The notes below the pieces were generated by a model. The model was not told where the DNA came from. It was given only the letters and a program-made list of their open reading frames with translations, and ran no database searches. The position numbers and the translations under genes are program-made. Shown here one piece after another: positions 7,941 to 16,631 of a DNA stretch of 64,000 nt; the stretch's first letter is position 1; the number at the start of each line of letters is the position of its first letter. The stretch is taken from assembly GCA_028689585.1 (NCBI GenBank), contig JAQVCW010000006.1:82089-146088 (forward strand), written 5' to 3'. The DNA is from Lachnospiraceae bacterium. GTDB lineage: Bacteria > Bacillota > Clostridia > Lachnospirales > Lachnospiraceae.

Positions 7941-9755
7941 ATGTCTGAAAATAAATGGATTCACTATATCAAAAAATTACAACCATATAATATCGTAAAA
8001 GGAGTGCGCTATCTGAAGCACTTTGGTCCAAAGGAATTTATGGTCCGGCTTACCGAACGGATGGAGCCGGAGGAGGTTCCCTATGGTCCCTGGTATGAAA
8101 AATACAGGATAAAAGAAGACGAACTGGCAAAGCAGCGGGAACGGAAGTGGAAGCAGAAAACGGTGATCAGCATCGTGGTTCCGGCTTACCGCACCCCGGA
8201 GGCATTTCTGCGCCAGATGATTGATTCCGTACGGAAACAGACTTATTCATACTGGGAGCTGTGCATCGCCAACGGCAGTCCGGAGGATGAGGCCATGGCA
8301 AGGGTCCTGGCGGAATATACCGGGGAGGATGAGCGAATCAGGGTCAGGAGTCTGAAGGAAAATCTGGGAATTGCAGGAAATACCGATGCTGCCCTGGAGA
8401 TGGCCGGAGGAGAATATCTGGGACTTCTGGATCATGATGATCTGCTGGCGCCCAATGCCCTGTATGAGATTGCAGATGCACTGGAAAAAGACCGGGCTCT
8501 GGATGTTCTTTATACGGATGAGGATAAGGTGAGTATGGATCTGTCAGAGCACTTTCAGCCTCATCTGAAGCCGGATTATAATCCGGATCTGCTGTGTTCC
8601 AACAATTATTTCTGCCATTTTCTGGTGGTGCGCCGGGAGATTGTCCGGAGTGTGGGCGGCTTTCGGCCGGAGTTTGACGGAGCCCAGGACTACGATTTTG
8701 TGTTCCGGTGTGTGGAAGCGGCAGAGCATATAGGACATATACCGGAGATTTTATATCACTGGAGGGTGCACAAGGCATCCACAGCGGACAATCCCACCAG
8801 CAAGCTGTATGCCTATGAAGCCGGAAAGAGAGCGATTGAAGCCCATCTTCAGCGGCAGAATGTGAAGGGGACGGTTTCCTTAAAAAAGGATCTGGGATTT
8901 TACCGGGTGACTTATCCCGTATCCGGCGATCCGCTGATTTCCATCGTCATTCCCAACAAGGATGAGGTGCCGACGCTGAAGAAATGTCTTCAGTCCATTT
9001 ATGAGAAGAGCACTTATCTGAATTATGAAATTATAATTGTAGAAAATAACAGTGTAAATGATGAGACTTTTTCTTATTATAAAGAAATAGATGGAATCCA
9101 TCAGACCAGGGTGGTATACTGGAAAGAAGGATTTAATTACTCTGCCATCAATAATTTTGGCATCCGCCAGGCGAAGGGAGACTACATTGTCTGCCTGAAT
9201 AATGATATGGAAGTCATTACACCGGGCTGGATGGAAGAAATGCTGGGAACCTGCCAGCGCAGAGGCACCGGCATTGTGGGCGCCAGACTTTACTATCCGG
9301 ATGATACGATACAGCACGCCGGTATTGTGGTGGGGATCGGCGGAATTGCAGGCAGTTTGTTTGTGGGCATGAAGCGGAGCCATTCCGGTTATCTGCACAA
9401 GGCGGCGCTGATGCAGGATCTGAGCGCGGTCACGGCAGCCTGCATGATGATAAAAAAAGAAGCCTGGCTGGCAGCAGGCGGTTTTGAAGAAAAGCTGGCA
9501 GTCGCGTTTAATGATGTGGATTTCTGCCTGAAGGTACGCCGCGGGGGCTATCTTGTGGTTTATGATCCCTATGTGGAATTTTACCATTTTGAATCAAAGA
9601 CGCGGGGCAGTGAGGATACAAAAGCAAAAGTGCGCAGATTTCAGACAGAAATTGAATACATGCGCAGCCAATGGACAGATATTTTGAAAAACGGGGATCC
9701 TTATTATAATAAGAACCTGTCACTGTCCAAATGGAATTATTCGTTGAAAAGTTGA
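7941..9755 (+). CDS. Tandem-domain GT2 glycosyltransferase
   Basis: A 604-residue cytoplasmic or membrane-associated glycosyltransferase with two GT-A domains, paralogous to the protein ending at 2109. The first domain starts at ISIVVPAYRTPEAF (residue 76) with DHDD near residue 164; the second starts at ISIVIPNKDEVPTL (residue 332) with NNDME near residue 420 and FNDVDFCLKVRRGG. Shared segments such as LYYPDDTIQHAG and LSAVTAACMM show that the two genes arose by duplication. It lacks most of the extra N-terminal segment of the first copy. It starts at an ATG behind GGAGGAAGC, 14 bases after wecE, and is followed by another GT2 12 bases on. Confidence 0.9.
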   Translation: MSENKWIHYIKKLQPYNIVKGVRYLKHFGPKEFMVRLTERMEPEEVPYGPWYEKYRIKEDELAKQRERKWKQKTVISIVVPAYRTPEAFLRQMIDSVRKQTYSYWELCIANGSPEDEAMARVLAEYTGEDERIRVRSLKENLGIAGNTDAALEMAGGEYLGLLDHDDLLAPNALYEIADALEKDRALDVLYTDEDKVSMDLSEHFQPHLKPDYNPDLLCSNNYFCHFLVVRREIVRSVGGFRPEFDGAQDYDFVFRCVEAAEHIGHIPEILYHWRVHKASTADNPTSKLYAYEAGKRAIEAHLQRQNVKGTVSLKKDLGFYRVTYPVSGDPLISIVIPNKDEVPTLKKCLQSIYEKSTYLNYEIIIVENNSVNDETFSYYKEIDGIHQTRVVYWKEGFNYSAINNFGIRQAKGDYIVCLNNDMEVITPGWMEEMLGTCQRRGTGIVGARLYYPDDTIQHAGIVVGIGGIAGSLFVGMKRSHSGYLHKAALMQDLSAVTAACMMIKKEAWLAAGGFEEKLAVAFNDVDFCLKVRRGGYLVVYDPYVEFYHFESKTRGSEDTKAKVRRFQTEIEYMRSQWTDILKNGDPYYNKNLSLSKWNYSLKS

Positions 9756-9767
9756 GGGACTGATTGA

Positions 9768-10727
9768 ATGCAGGAAGTTACTGTGATCATACCAAATTTA
9801 AATGGAATGCCTTATTTGAAGCAATGTCTGGATTCTCTGCGGAACCAGAGTTTTTCGGATTTTGAGGTTATTTTGATCGATAATGGTTCAAAGGATGAAG
9901 GAGTATCTTTCGTAAGACAGAATTATCCGGAGGTGAAGGTAAAGCAGTTTGCTGAAAATACCGGCTTCTGTCATGCAGTCAATGCGGGAATCCGAATGGC
10001 AAAGACACCCTTTGTACTGCTGCTGAACAATGATACGGTCTGCGGGGAACGTTTTGTAGAAGAACTGTGGCTGGCGATCCGTGAATTGCCGGATTGCTTT
10101 TCCTGTGCGTCCAAAATACTGCAGATGCACCACCCGGAGCTGATGGATGACGGCGGTGACTATTACTGTGCCTTGGGCTGGGCCTACGCCGCAGGCAAGG
10201 GAAAACCGGCCTTTGGATATGACAGGAAAAGGAAAATCTTTGCAGCCTGCGCCGCAGCGGCGATATACCGGAGAGAGGTGCTGCTGGAGATCGGTCTGTT
10301 TGATGAGCGTCATTTTGCTTATCTGGAGGATATTGATGTGGCTTACCGGGCAAAAATAGCCGGATATCAGAACTGGTATATTCCGTCTGCCGTAGTTTAT
10401 CATGTGGGGAGCGCCACCAGCGGCTCCGCGTATAATGAATTTAAGGTTCGCTATTCCTCCCGCAACAGTGTCTATCTGATCGGAAAAAATATGCCGTTTC
10501 TGCAGATCCTGCTGAACCTTCCGTTCTTGCTGGCAGGCTACCTGATCAAAACCGTGTTTTTTGCCAGGAAAGGTTTTCTGAAGACCTATGTGACGGGACT
10601 GTTCCGGGGAGCGGCCATGATCCGGTCCGGGGACAGGGTGAGATTCAAAAAAGAGAATCTGAAAAATTATGTCATAATTCAACTGGAGCTTTGGATTAAT
10701 ATGCTTCGCAGGTTTCACAGTTTTTAA
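9768..10727 (+). CDS. GT2 family glycosyltransferase (rhamnosyltransferase-like)
   Basis: A 319-residue single-domain GT2 enzyme. Motifs: VTVIIPNLNGMPYLKQCLDS at the N-terminus, LIDNGSKD, ENTGFCHAVNAGI, the DxD-type LLNNDTVC, and the acceptor-side LEDIDVAYRAKIAGY. Residues about 240-270 (FLQILLNLPFLLAGYLIKTVFF) are hydrophobic and probably lie on or in the membrane. This family includes rhamnosyl and related transferases of capsule and O-antigen synthesis; the sugar transferred here cannot be read. A GAGGG at the end of the preceding gene serves as ribosome site. Confidence 0.85.
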   Translation: MQEVTVIIPNLNGMPYLKQCLDSLRNQSFSDFEVILIDNGSKDEGVSFVRQNYPEVKVKQFAENTGFCHAVNAGIRMAKTPFVLLLNNDTVCGERFVEELWLAIRELPDCFSCASKILQMHHPELMDDGGDYYCALGWAYAAGKGKPAFGYDRKRKIFAACAAAAIYRREVLLEIGLFDERHFAYLEDIDVAYRAKIAGYQNWYIPSAVVYHVGSATSGSAYNEFKVRYSSRNSVYLIGKNMPFLQILLNLPFLLAGYLIKTVFFARKGFLKTYVTGLFRGAAMIRSGDRVRFKKENLKNYVIIQLELWINMLRRFHSF

Positions 10728-10786
10728 CAGTTGCCCTTTTTTGACAGATACGGTATGATATGAAAAAGAAGGCAGAGGTGGATTTC

Positions 10787-12190
10787 TTGATTAAAGATAA
10801 TCAAAAATACTTTAACCGGCTACATGTGGTACTGGACGCATGTGTCACCACGATTTCTTATGTAGCCGCGTGGTATATCCGGTTTCATATATTGCTGCTG
10901 GAGAGCGATGTGGGTATTCTTCCGGTGCAGACCTATATGTTTGCACTGGTATTTTTGATACCCGGATTTTTACTTTTAAACTATGCATTTAATCTGTATA
11001 CCCCGAAGCGGGTGCTGGGACGGAGACTGGAAGCCAGCCGTATTTTTTTATCAAATATGGTGGGGCTGCTGATTTTCCTGTCTGTACTGTTCCTGGTGAA
11101 CGAGCCCGATTTCTCCAGGCCGATGCTGGTTCTTTTTATCGGAATCAATTTCACCCTGACTCTGATCGAGCGGAATGTAATCCGCGTCATGCTGATGAAC
11201 CTCCGCCGCCATGGCATGAATTTGAAGCATATTATTCTGGTGGGGTACAGTAAGGCGGCAGAAGAATACATTGACCGGATCGTGCAGAATCCCCAGTGGG
11301 GGTATCAGGTAAACGGTATATTGGATGATACGGTGCGCCCGGGCACTCTGTACAAGAACATCAGAGTGATGGGGACCATCGATAATCTGGAGCAGATCCT
11401 TGCACGGAACCGCCTGGATGAGATTGCGATCACTCTGGGCCTGAATGAGTATTACAAGCTGAAACAGATTGTGGCTGCCTGTGAAAAGTCAGGCGTCCAT
11501 ACAAAATTCATACCGGACTACAATAATATTATTCCCACCAGACCTTATACAGAGGATCTGCTGGGACTGCCTGTGATCAATATCCGGCATGTTCCGCTGA
11601 CCAATACGTTTAATATGATGGTGAAGCGGATGATGGATCTGGTGGGCTCCCTGCTATGCATCGTACTGTTTTCTCCGGTCATGCTGCTGACCTGTCTGCT
11701 GATCAAGATCACTTCTCCCGGCCCGCTGATTTTTACTCAGGAGCGGGTGGGACTGCATAATCGTCCGTTTAAGATGTTCAAGTTCCGCTCCATGGAGGTG
11801 CAGAAGCCCGGAGATGAGAAAAAGGGATGGACCACCAGAAATGACCCCAGGGTCACCGGGATTGGAAAGTTTATCCGAAAGACCAGTATAGATGAGCTTC
11901 CTCAGCTTTTTAACGTGCTGATAGGGGATATGAGTCTGGTGGGACCAAGACCGGAGCGTCCTCAGTATGTGGAGAAGTTCCGGGAGGAGATTCCAAGATA
12001 TATGGTGAAGCACCAGGTCAGACCGGGAATGACCGGCTGGGCTCAGGTCAATGGCTATCGGGGGAATACTTCCATCAAGAAGCGGATCGAATATGATCTG
12101 TACTATATTGAAAACTGGACGGTGGGACTGGATATAAAGATCCTGATGCTGACAGTATTTAAGGGATTTATCAATAAAAATGCTTATTAA
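10787..12190 (+). CDS. Polyprenyl-phosphate glycosylphosphotransferase (WcaJ-type)
   Basis: Initiating enzyme of polysaccharide assembly: moves a sugar-1-phosphate from UDP-sugar to undecaprenyl phosphate in the membrane. Visible: N-terminal membrane helices (about residues 15-130), a Rossmann-like CoA-binding-type domain starting at HIILVGYSKAAEEYI, a helix-hairpin segment (LVGSLLCIVLFSPVMLL) and the catalytic domain with FTQERVGLHNRPFKMFKFRSM, SIDELPQLFNVLIGDMSLVGP, RPERPQYVEKF and RPGMTGWAQVNGYRG. A TTG at 10787 is preceded by GAGGTGG at good spacing and gives MIKDNQKYFNRL; an ATG at 10760 has no ribosome site but cannot be excluded (476 residues). In sugar choice it could be glucose, galactose or an amino sugar. 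Confidence 0.88.
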   Translation: MIKDNQKYFNRLHVVLDACVTTISYVAAWYIRFHILLLESDVGILPVQTYMFALVFLIPGFLLLNYAFNLYTPKRVLGRRLEASRIFLSNMVGLLIFLSVLFLVNEPDFSRPMLVLFIGINFTLTLIERNVIRVMLMNLRRHGMNLKHIILVGYSKAAEEYIDRIVQNPQWGYQVNGILDDTVRPGTLYKNIRVMGTIDNLEQILARNRLDEIAITLGLNEYYKLKQIVAACEKSGVHTKFIPDYNNIIPTRPYTEDLLGLPVINIRHVPLTNTFNMMVKRMMDLVGSLLCIVLFSPVMLLTCLLIKITSPGPLIFTQERVGLHNRPFKMFKFRSMEVQKPGDEKKGWTTRNDPRVTGIGKFIRKTSIDELPQLFNVLIGDMSLVGPRPERPQYVEKFREEIPRYMVKHQVRPGMTGWAQVNGYRGNTSIKKRIEYDLYYIENWTVGLDIKILMLTVFKGFINKNAY

Positions 12191-12227
12191 AAGTTGAACT
12201 GATGTTCAAACGAAAGGGGAGCAGAAA

Positions 12228-13598
12228 ATGACAGACAAGTTCAGACCGGAAAATGGGAATGAAACTGCAGAAAACCAGCCGGCGGGGAGGCCGCGGCGGG
12301 AGCGAACATATGGAGCCAATGAAAAAGAAAATGGCTACGGAGAGGCAGGCCAGGCAGGCCAGCCGGGTTACGGCCCGGGCGGCTACGGTCAGCCAGGTCA
12401 GCCAGGATACGGCGGCGCTTATGGTCAGCCGGAGCAGAGAGGATACAGCCAGCAGACGGGAGGACAGATGGGTTCAGGAAATTACGGACAGGCATATTAT
12501 AATCAGCAGGGGCAGAATAGTTATGGCCAGCCGCCTTACGGCCAGCCGTCATACTATGGAGGCCAGGGCCAGCCGCCGGCAGGAGGAAATATGAAAAAGA
12601 GAAAGAAAAAAAAGAAAAAAATTTTGTTTGTGATCGAGATTCTCATACTTTTGATTCTGGCAGCCGGATTATATGTTTTTGTGAAGCTGGGCAGTATTGA
12701 CCACGTGAGCCTGAAGGATATTATCACAAATGAGGGGGCTGTGGCGCAGAGCGGATACCGGAATCTGGTCATTTACGGCGTGGATTCCAGAGAAGGAAAC
12801 CTGACAGTGGATTCTCACAGTGATACAATCATTATATGCAGTATTAATCAGAAGACAAAAGAAGTAAAGATGGTATCCGTTTATCGCGATACTTATCTGG
12901 ACAATACCAACGGAGAATACCGGAAAGCTACAGAATGCTATTACTTTGGCGGACCGGAGCGTTCCATTAACATGCTGAACAAGAATCTGGATCTGGACAT
13001 TAAAGATTATGTGGCGGTGAACTTTAATGCAGTAGTAGAGGCGGTGGATCTGATCGGCGGAATTGATCTGGATGTTACCGATGAAGAGCTTCAGTGGCTG
13101 AACGGCTATCTGGTAGAGACTTCCGCAGTGACCGGCGTATCCTATACTCCGCTGGAATCCTCCGGCTATCAGCATCTGGACGGCATTCAGACCATGGCGT
13201 ACTGCCGTATCCGTTATACTGACGGATACGATTTTAAGCGTACTGAGCGTCAGCGTACCGTATTAAATAAGATTTTTGAAAAAGCCAAGGCACAGGGAGT
13301 TCCCACGCTGCTGTCGATGGTAAATTCCATCCTTCCAAGCATTTCCACCAGCTTGAGCACGACTGAGCTGATCAGCCTGGTTTCTGGAATCGGCGGATAT
13401 ACACTCGGGGAAAATACCGGTTTCCCATTTGATCAGACACCGGATAATAATTCAGCAGGAGACTGCGTAGTACCGGTAAATCTGGCCCAAAATGTGACAC
13501 AGCTTCATGCGTTCCTGTTCGGTACGGAAGGCTATACTCCTTCCGCGGCAGTTCAGCAGATCAGCAATGAGATTATCAACAATACGGGGATTCAGTAA
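12228..13598 (+). CDS. LytR-CpsA-Psr (LCP) family glycopolymer transferase with low-complexity N-terminal tail
   Basis: LCP enzymes transfer lipid-linked glycopolymers onto peptidoglycan outside the membrane. This 456-residue protein has a cytoplasmic tail of about 120 residues that is extremely rich in Gly, Gln, Tyr and Pro (repeats such as GQPGQPGYGG and YGQPPYGQPSYYGGQGQ), a lysine run (KKRKKKKKK), one membrane helix (ILFVIEILILLILAAGLYVFV) and an extracellular LCP domain with LVIYGVDSREG, SHSDTIIICSIN, KMVSVYRDTYL and the arginines in MAYCRIRYTDGYDFKRTERQR. AAAGGGGAG precedes the ATG. The stop overlaps the next start (TAATG), coupling it to the GT2 gene. Likely role: attaching the polysaccharide made by the neighbouring genes to the wall. 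Confidence 0.88.
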   Translation: MTDKFRPENGNETAENQPAGRPRRERTYGANEKENGYGEAGQAGQPGYGPGGYGQPGQPGYGGAYGQPEQRGYSQQTGGQMGSGNYGQAYYNQQGQNSYGQPPYGQPSYYGGQGQPPAGGNMKKRKKKKKKILFVIEILILLILAAGLYVFVKLGSIDHVSLKDIITNEGAVAQSGYRNLVIYGVDSREGNLTVDSHSDTIIICSINQKTKEVKMVSVYRDTYLDNTNGEYRKATECYYFGGPERSINMLNKNLDLDIKDYVAVNFNAVVEAVDLIGGIDLDVTDEELQWLNGYLVETSAVTGVSYTPLESSGYQHLDGIQTMAYCRIRYTDGYDFKRTERQRTVLNKIFEKAKAQGVPTLLSMVNSILPSISTSLSTTELISLVSGIGGYTLGENTGFPFDQTPDNNSAGDCVVPVNLAQNVTQLHAFLFGTEGYTPSAAVQQISNEIINNTGIQ

Positions 13599-14515
13599 TG
13601 CAGGATTATACGGTCACCGTGATTATTCCAACCTACCGGCCCGATGAAAAATTCAGAAAACTGCTTGAGCGGCTGAGGCGCCAGAGCGTGCAGCCGGATC
13701 GTATTCTGATATTGAATACGGAGCAGAAGTTCTTTCCGAAGGATCTGGAGGATTGGCCGGGACTGGAGATACATCACATCAGCAAATCAGAATTTGATCA
13801 CGGCGGCACAAGAGACCTGGGAGCCGGGATGGCAGACAGCGATATTTTGATGTTTATGACGATGGACGCAGTGCCGGCGGATACCCGTCTGATTGAAAAT
13901 CTGCTGAGGCCCTTTGCAAGTCAGCAGGTGGCAGCCGCCTATGCCAGACAGATGCCCAATCCGGACTGTGACCCGATAGAGATTTATACCAGAAGCTTTA
14001 ATTACGGGCAGGCAAGCTGCATCAAGACAGCGGCGGATTTGCCCCGGCTTGGCATCAAGACTTTTTTCTGCTCCAATGTGTGTGCGGCTTATCGCCGCTG
14101 CGTCTATCAGGAGCTGGGAGGTTTTGAGAAGCATACCATTTTTAATGAGGATATGATTTATGCCGGAAAGCTGATTCAGGCAGGAAAGGCGATTGCCTAC
14201 TGCGCGGATGCCAGAGTGCTCCATTCCCACAACTACAGCGGGATGCAGCAGTTAAAACGGAATTTTGACCTGGGAGTATCCCAGGCAGAGCATCCGGAAA
14301 TCTTTCAGGGGATCAAGTCGGAAGCAGAGGGGATACGCATGGTAAAGAACAATATTGTCTGGCTGCTGAAAAACGGACAGCTCCTTCAGATCCCGAAGCT
14401 GATCTATCGGAGCGGCTGCAAGTATCTCGGCTACCGGCTCGGCAAAAATTACCAGAAGCTCCCCCGCCGCCTAATCAATCACTGCACCATGAACCCGACT
14501 TATTGGAACTTGTAA
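13598..14515 (+). CDS. GT2 family glycosyltransferase (rhamnosyltransferase-like)
   Basis: A 305-residue GT2 enzyme starting at TVTVIIPTYRPDEKFRKLL, with the rhamnosyltransferase-type segment FDHGGTRDLGA, a degenerate DxD position (FMTMDAVPAD), SNVCAAYRRCVYQELGGF and FNEDMIYAGKLIQAG. Its start overlaps the LCP stop by one base. Its stop codon lies at the edge of a copy of repeat family A, which therefore follows the gene directly. It is the last gene of the glycan cluster. Confidence 0.85.
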   Translation: MQDYTVTVIIPTYRPDEKFRKLLERLRRQSVQPDRILILNTEQKFFPKDLEDWPGLEIHHISKSEFDHGGTRDLGAGMADSDILMFMTMDAVPADTRLIENLLRPFASQQVAAAYARQMPNPDCDPIEIYTRSFNYGQASCIKTAADLPRLGIKTFFCSNVCAAYRRCVYQELGGFEKHTIFNEDMIYAGKLIQAGKAIAYCADARVLHSHNYSGMQQLKRNFDLGVSQAEHPEIFQGIKSEAEGIRMVKNNIVWLLKNGQLLQIPKLIYRSGCKYLGYRLGKNYQKLPRRLINHCTMNPTYWNL

Positions 14516-14655
14516 TTGCCCGTTTCTCAGGGCAATTACCCACGCAAAGCGCAAACGCGCTTTTTGCGTTTCTTGCATGCGCTTTGCTCCTTAACCTGTA
14601 ATTGCCTGTTTCTCAGGGCAAATACTCACGCAAAGCGCAAACGCGTTTTCCTAAA
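14511..14655. repeat. Repeat family A, about 1.7 units in inverted orientation
   Basis: Two units with a period of 86 bases (14511 and 14597), the second truncated. Each holds two hairpins: TAATTGCCC pairing with GGGCAATTA, and GCAAAGCGC pairing with GCGCTTTGC, with AAACGC/GCGTTT inside. The reverse complement matches the 84-base units at 43342-43548. The rest of the gap to 14770 holds the dyads described separately. Confidence 0.8.
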
Positions 14656-14665
14656 ATCGAAAACT

Positions 14666-14692
14666 ATCTGTGATACAGGAACTATCACAGAT
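14666..14692. promoter_or_regulatory. Operator-like dyad upstream of htrA
   Basis: A perfect 10-base inverted repeat, ATCTGTGATA (14666-14675) and TATCACAGAT (14683-14692), with a 7-base gap. It is followed at once by TTGGACA. A second structure lies closer to the gene: CACTAAG and CTTAGTG bracket GCCGG (14722-14726) and CCGGC (14735-14739), ending at the ribosome site. The first may bind a regulator; no clean -10 box was found. Confidence 0.5.
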
Positions 14693-14770
14693 TGGACACA
14701 ATTACTTGTTACACTAAGCGTGCCGGCAGAGATACCGGCCATAATATACTTAGTGAGGAGTAGATTCAGA

Positions 14771-16564
14771 ATGAACGATGACATGAATTTTAATCCCATT
14801 TCCAAAGACGGAAGTCAGGAAAATGATACAACAGATAGAAAAGAATATGACAGTGGGTCTGGAAAACATCCGTATGAGGAAAACGATGCAGGCCGGTCAG
14901 AGCCAGACGCATATGAAATAGATTATGCAGCACAGCCGGAAAAAGAAACAGACGGCGTAAACGATGCGGTTCCGTCCGAAAAAGAAACAGACGGCGTAAA
15001 CGATGCGGTTCCGTCCGAAAAAGAAACAGACGGCATAAACGATGCGGTTCAGCCGGAAAAAGAAACAGACGGCATAGACGATGCGGTTCGGCCGGAAAAA
15101 GAAACAGATGACGTAAACGATGAGAACCAGCCGGAAAATGAGCCGTACGACAGATACTATTCAAATCAGAATAACGAAGAAGTACAGAGCAGCAGGGAGC
15201 CGCAGAACGACAGCGGTAATATCTATTATTTTCATCAGGAGAATGAGCAGAGAGATGAAAATAAAAACGGTTCCAGCCATTTGAAAATGGGCGGCGTAGT
15301 TGCACTGGGAATTGTGACCGCACTGGTTATCGGCAGCCTGATTTATTCTTTTCAGGGAAATAATCGTATCGTCTGGCCAACGGCAGAGGAGGAGAGCTCT
15401 GCAGCGAACCGGCTGGTGCTGGGAAACAGCCAGAGTGAGAATGAAGTGACGCAGGAAAAACAACTGCAAAGCCAGAGCACTGCCCCAAAAGGATCTCTGG
15501 ATGTATCAGATGTGGTGGCAGCTACGATGCCGGGCATCGTATCCATCACCAGTGAATCGGTGCAGGAAGTAGAATATTTCTTTTATGGAACTTATGAGAT
15601 TCCTAGCGAAAGCGCGGGATCAGGCATTATTATCGCTCAGAGTGATACCGAACTGCTGATCGCCACCAACTATCATGTGGTGGACGGAGCAGATTCTCTG
15701 ACGGTGTGCTTTAGTACAGAGGATACCGAGGATGCAATTGTGTCCGCCAATGTGAAGGGCACAGACGCAGAACAGGATCTGGCCGTGATCGCAGTGAAGC
15801 TGAACGATATTTCGGATGAAGTTTTGAGTCAGATCCGAATTGTTTCCCTGGGAGATTCGGACAGCCTGCAGGTAGGACAGCGGGCCATTGCCATTGGCAA
15901 TGCACTTGGGTATGGGCAGTCAGTGACAGCGGGCATCGTCAGTGCCCTGAACCGTTCGCTGACCATTGATAATGTGGAAAGCACCTTTATACAGACGGAT
16001 GCGGCCATCAATTTTGGAAACAGCGGCGGTGCGCTGCTCAATGCTTCCGGAGAAGTGATTGGCATTAATTCTGCAAAGGCAACCTCCTCGGGTGTGGAAG
16101 GAATGGGATATGCCATTCCGATCAATGCGGCAAAGCCTATTCTGGAAGATCTGATAAATAAGGTGACAAGGGAAAAGGTGGATGCATCAGAAAAGGGAAG
16201 TCTTGGAATCGATGCAAAAAGTGTATCCCAGGAAGCCCAACAGGTGTATAATATTCCGGCAGGCGCTTTTGTATATAAAGTAGAACAGGGAGCCGCAGCA
16301 GATGAGGCCGGAATTATACAGGGCGATATTATTATCAAAATGGATGGAACGAGAATCAACAGTGCAGATGCACTGGAGAACTTATTGAATTATTATAAGG
16401 AAGGTGAGACCGTTGAAGTGGTATATGAAACAGGCGGCAGCGGTTCTTATCGGGAAAAGACAGTATCAGTGACATTGCAGGCAGCGGCATCGGAGAATAA
16501 CAGTGATCCATATCCCTATCAGATGCCAGGCTATGGCAACGGCGGTTTTCCGGGCGGCTTTTAA
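14771..16564 (+). CDS. htrA: HtrA/DegP-type S1C serine protease with PDZ domain
   Basis: Membrane-anchored quality-control protease acting outside the membrane. The 597-residue protein has an acidic cytoplasmic N-terminus of about 170 residues with near-identical 13-residue repeats (EKETDGVNDAVPS-like, 39-base DNA period, about 14937-15130), a membrane helix (VVALGIVTALVIGSLIYSF), a trypsin-like domain with the triad His in ATNYHVVDGAD, Asp in EQDLAVIAV and Ser in INFGNSGGALLNASGEVIGIN, and a C-terminal PDZ domain (GAFVYKVEQGAAADEAGI) ending in a Gly/Pro/Tyr-rich tail. The ATG at 14771 has GTGAGGAG upstream; the frame is open to 14516 only because it runs through a repeat. The repeats differ slightly and could vary in number between strains. 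Confidence 0.93.
   Translation: MNDDMNFNPISKDGSQENDTTDRKEYDSGSGKHPYEENDAGRSEPDAYEIDYAAQPEKETDGVNDAVPSEKETDGVNDAVPSEKETDGINDAVQPEKETDGIDDAVRPEKETDDVNDENQPENEPYDRYYSNQNNEEVQSSREPQNDSGNIYYFHQENEQRDENKNGSSHLKMGGVVALGIVTALVIGSLIYSFQGNNRIVWPTAEEESSAANRLVLGNSQSENEVTQEKQLQSQSTAPKGSLDVSDVVAATMPGIVSITSESVQEVEYFFYGTYEIPSESAGSGIIIAQSDTELLIATNYHVVDGADSLTVCFSTEDTEDAIVSANVKGTDAEQDLAVIAVKLNDISDEVLSQIRIVSLGDSDSLQVGQRAIAIGNALGYGQSVTAGIVSALNRSLTIDNVESTFIQTDAAINFGNSGGALLNASGEVIGINSAKATSSGVEGMGYAIPINAAKPILEDLINKVTREKVDASEKGSLGIDAKSVSQEAQQVYNIPAGAFVYKVEQGAAADEAGIIQGDIIIKMDGTRINSADALENLLNYYKEGETVEVVYETGGSGSYREKTVSVTLQAAASENNSDPYPYQMPGYGNGGFPGGF
14937..15130. repeat. In-frame 39-base tandem repeats in htrA
   Basis: About five copies of a 13-codon unit (EKETDG-[VI]-[ND]DAV-x-x) lie in the acidic cytoplasmic segment of HtrA. 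Copies 1 and 2 are almost identical, later copies have drifted (DGIDDAVRP, DDVNDENQP). Confidence 0.85.
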
Positions 16565-16631
16565 CCTTTTTGGATGCAGAAGTCTTCCGGATGGAACGCG
16601 GAACTGTTTTTGAACTACCAAAGGAGAGAAC

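Noticed and set aside
10739..10760. TTGACA near TATGAT before the WcaJ-like gene as a promoter
   Set aside because: The boxes are only seven bases apart, too close for sigma-A; the gene is more likely read from the upstream GT genes.
14516..14770. N-terminal extension of HtrA by 85 codons
   Set aside because: The frame runs through repeat family A (the same translation appears in the inverted copies at 43.4 kb) and lacks a ribosome site, while the ATG at 14771 has GTGAGGAG.
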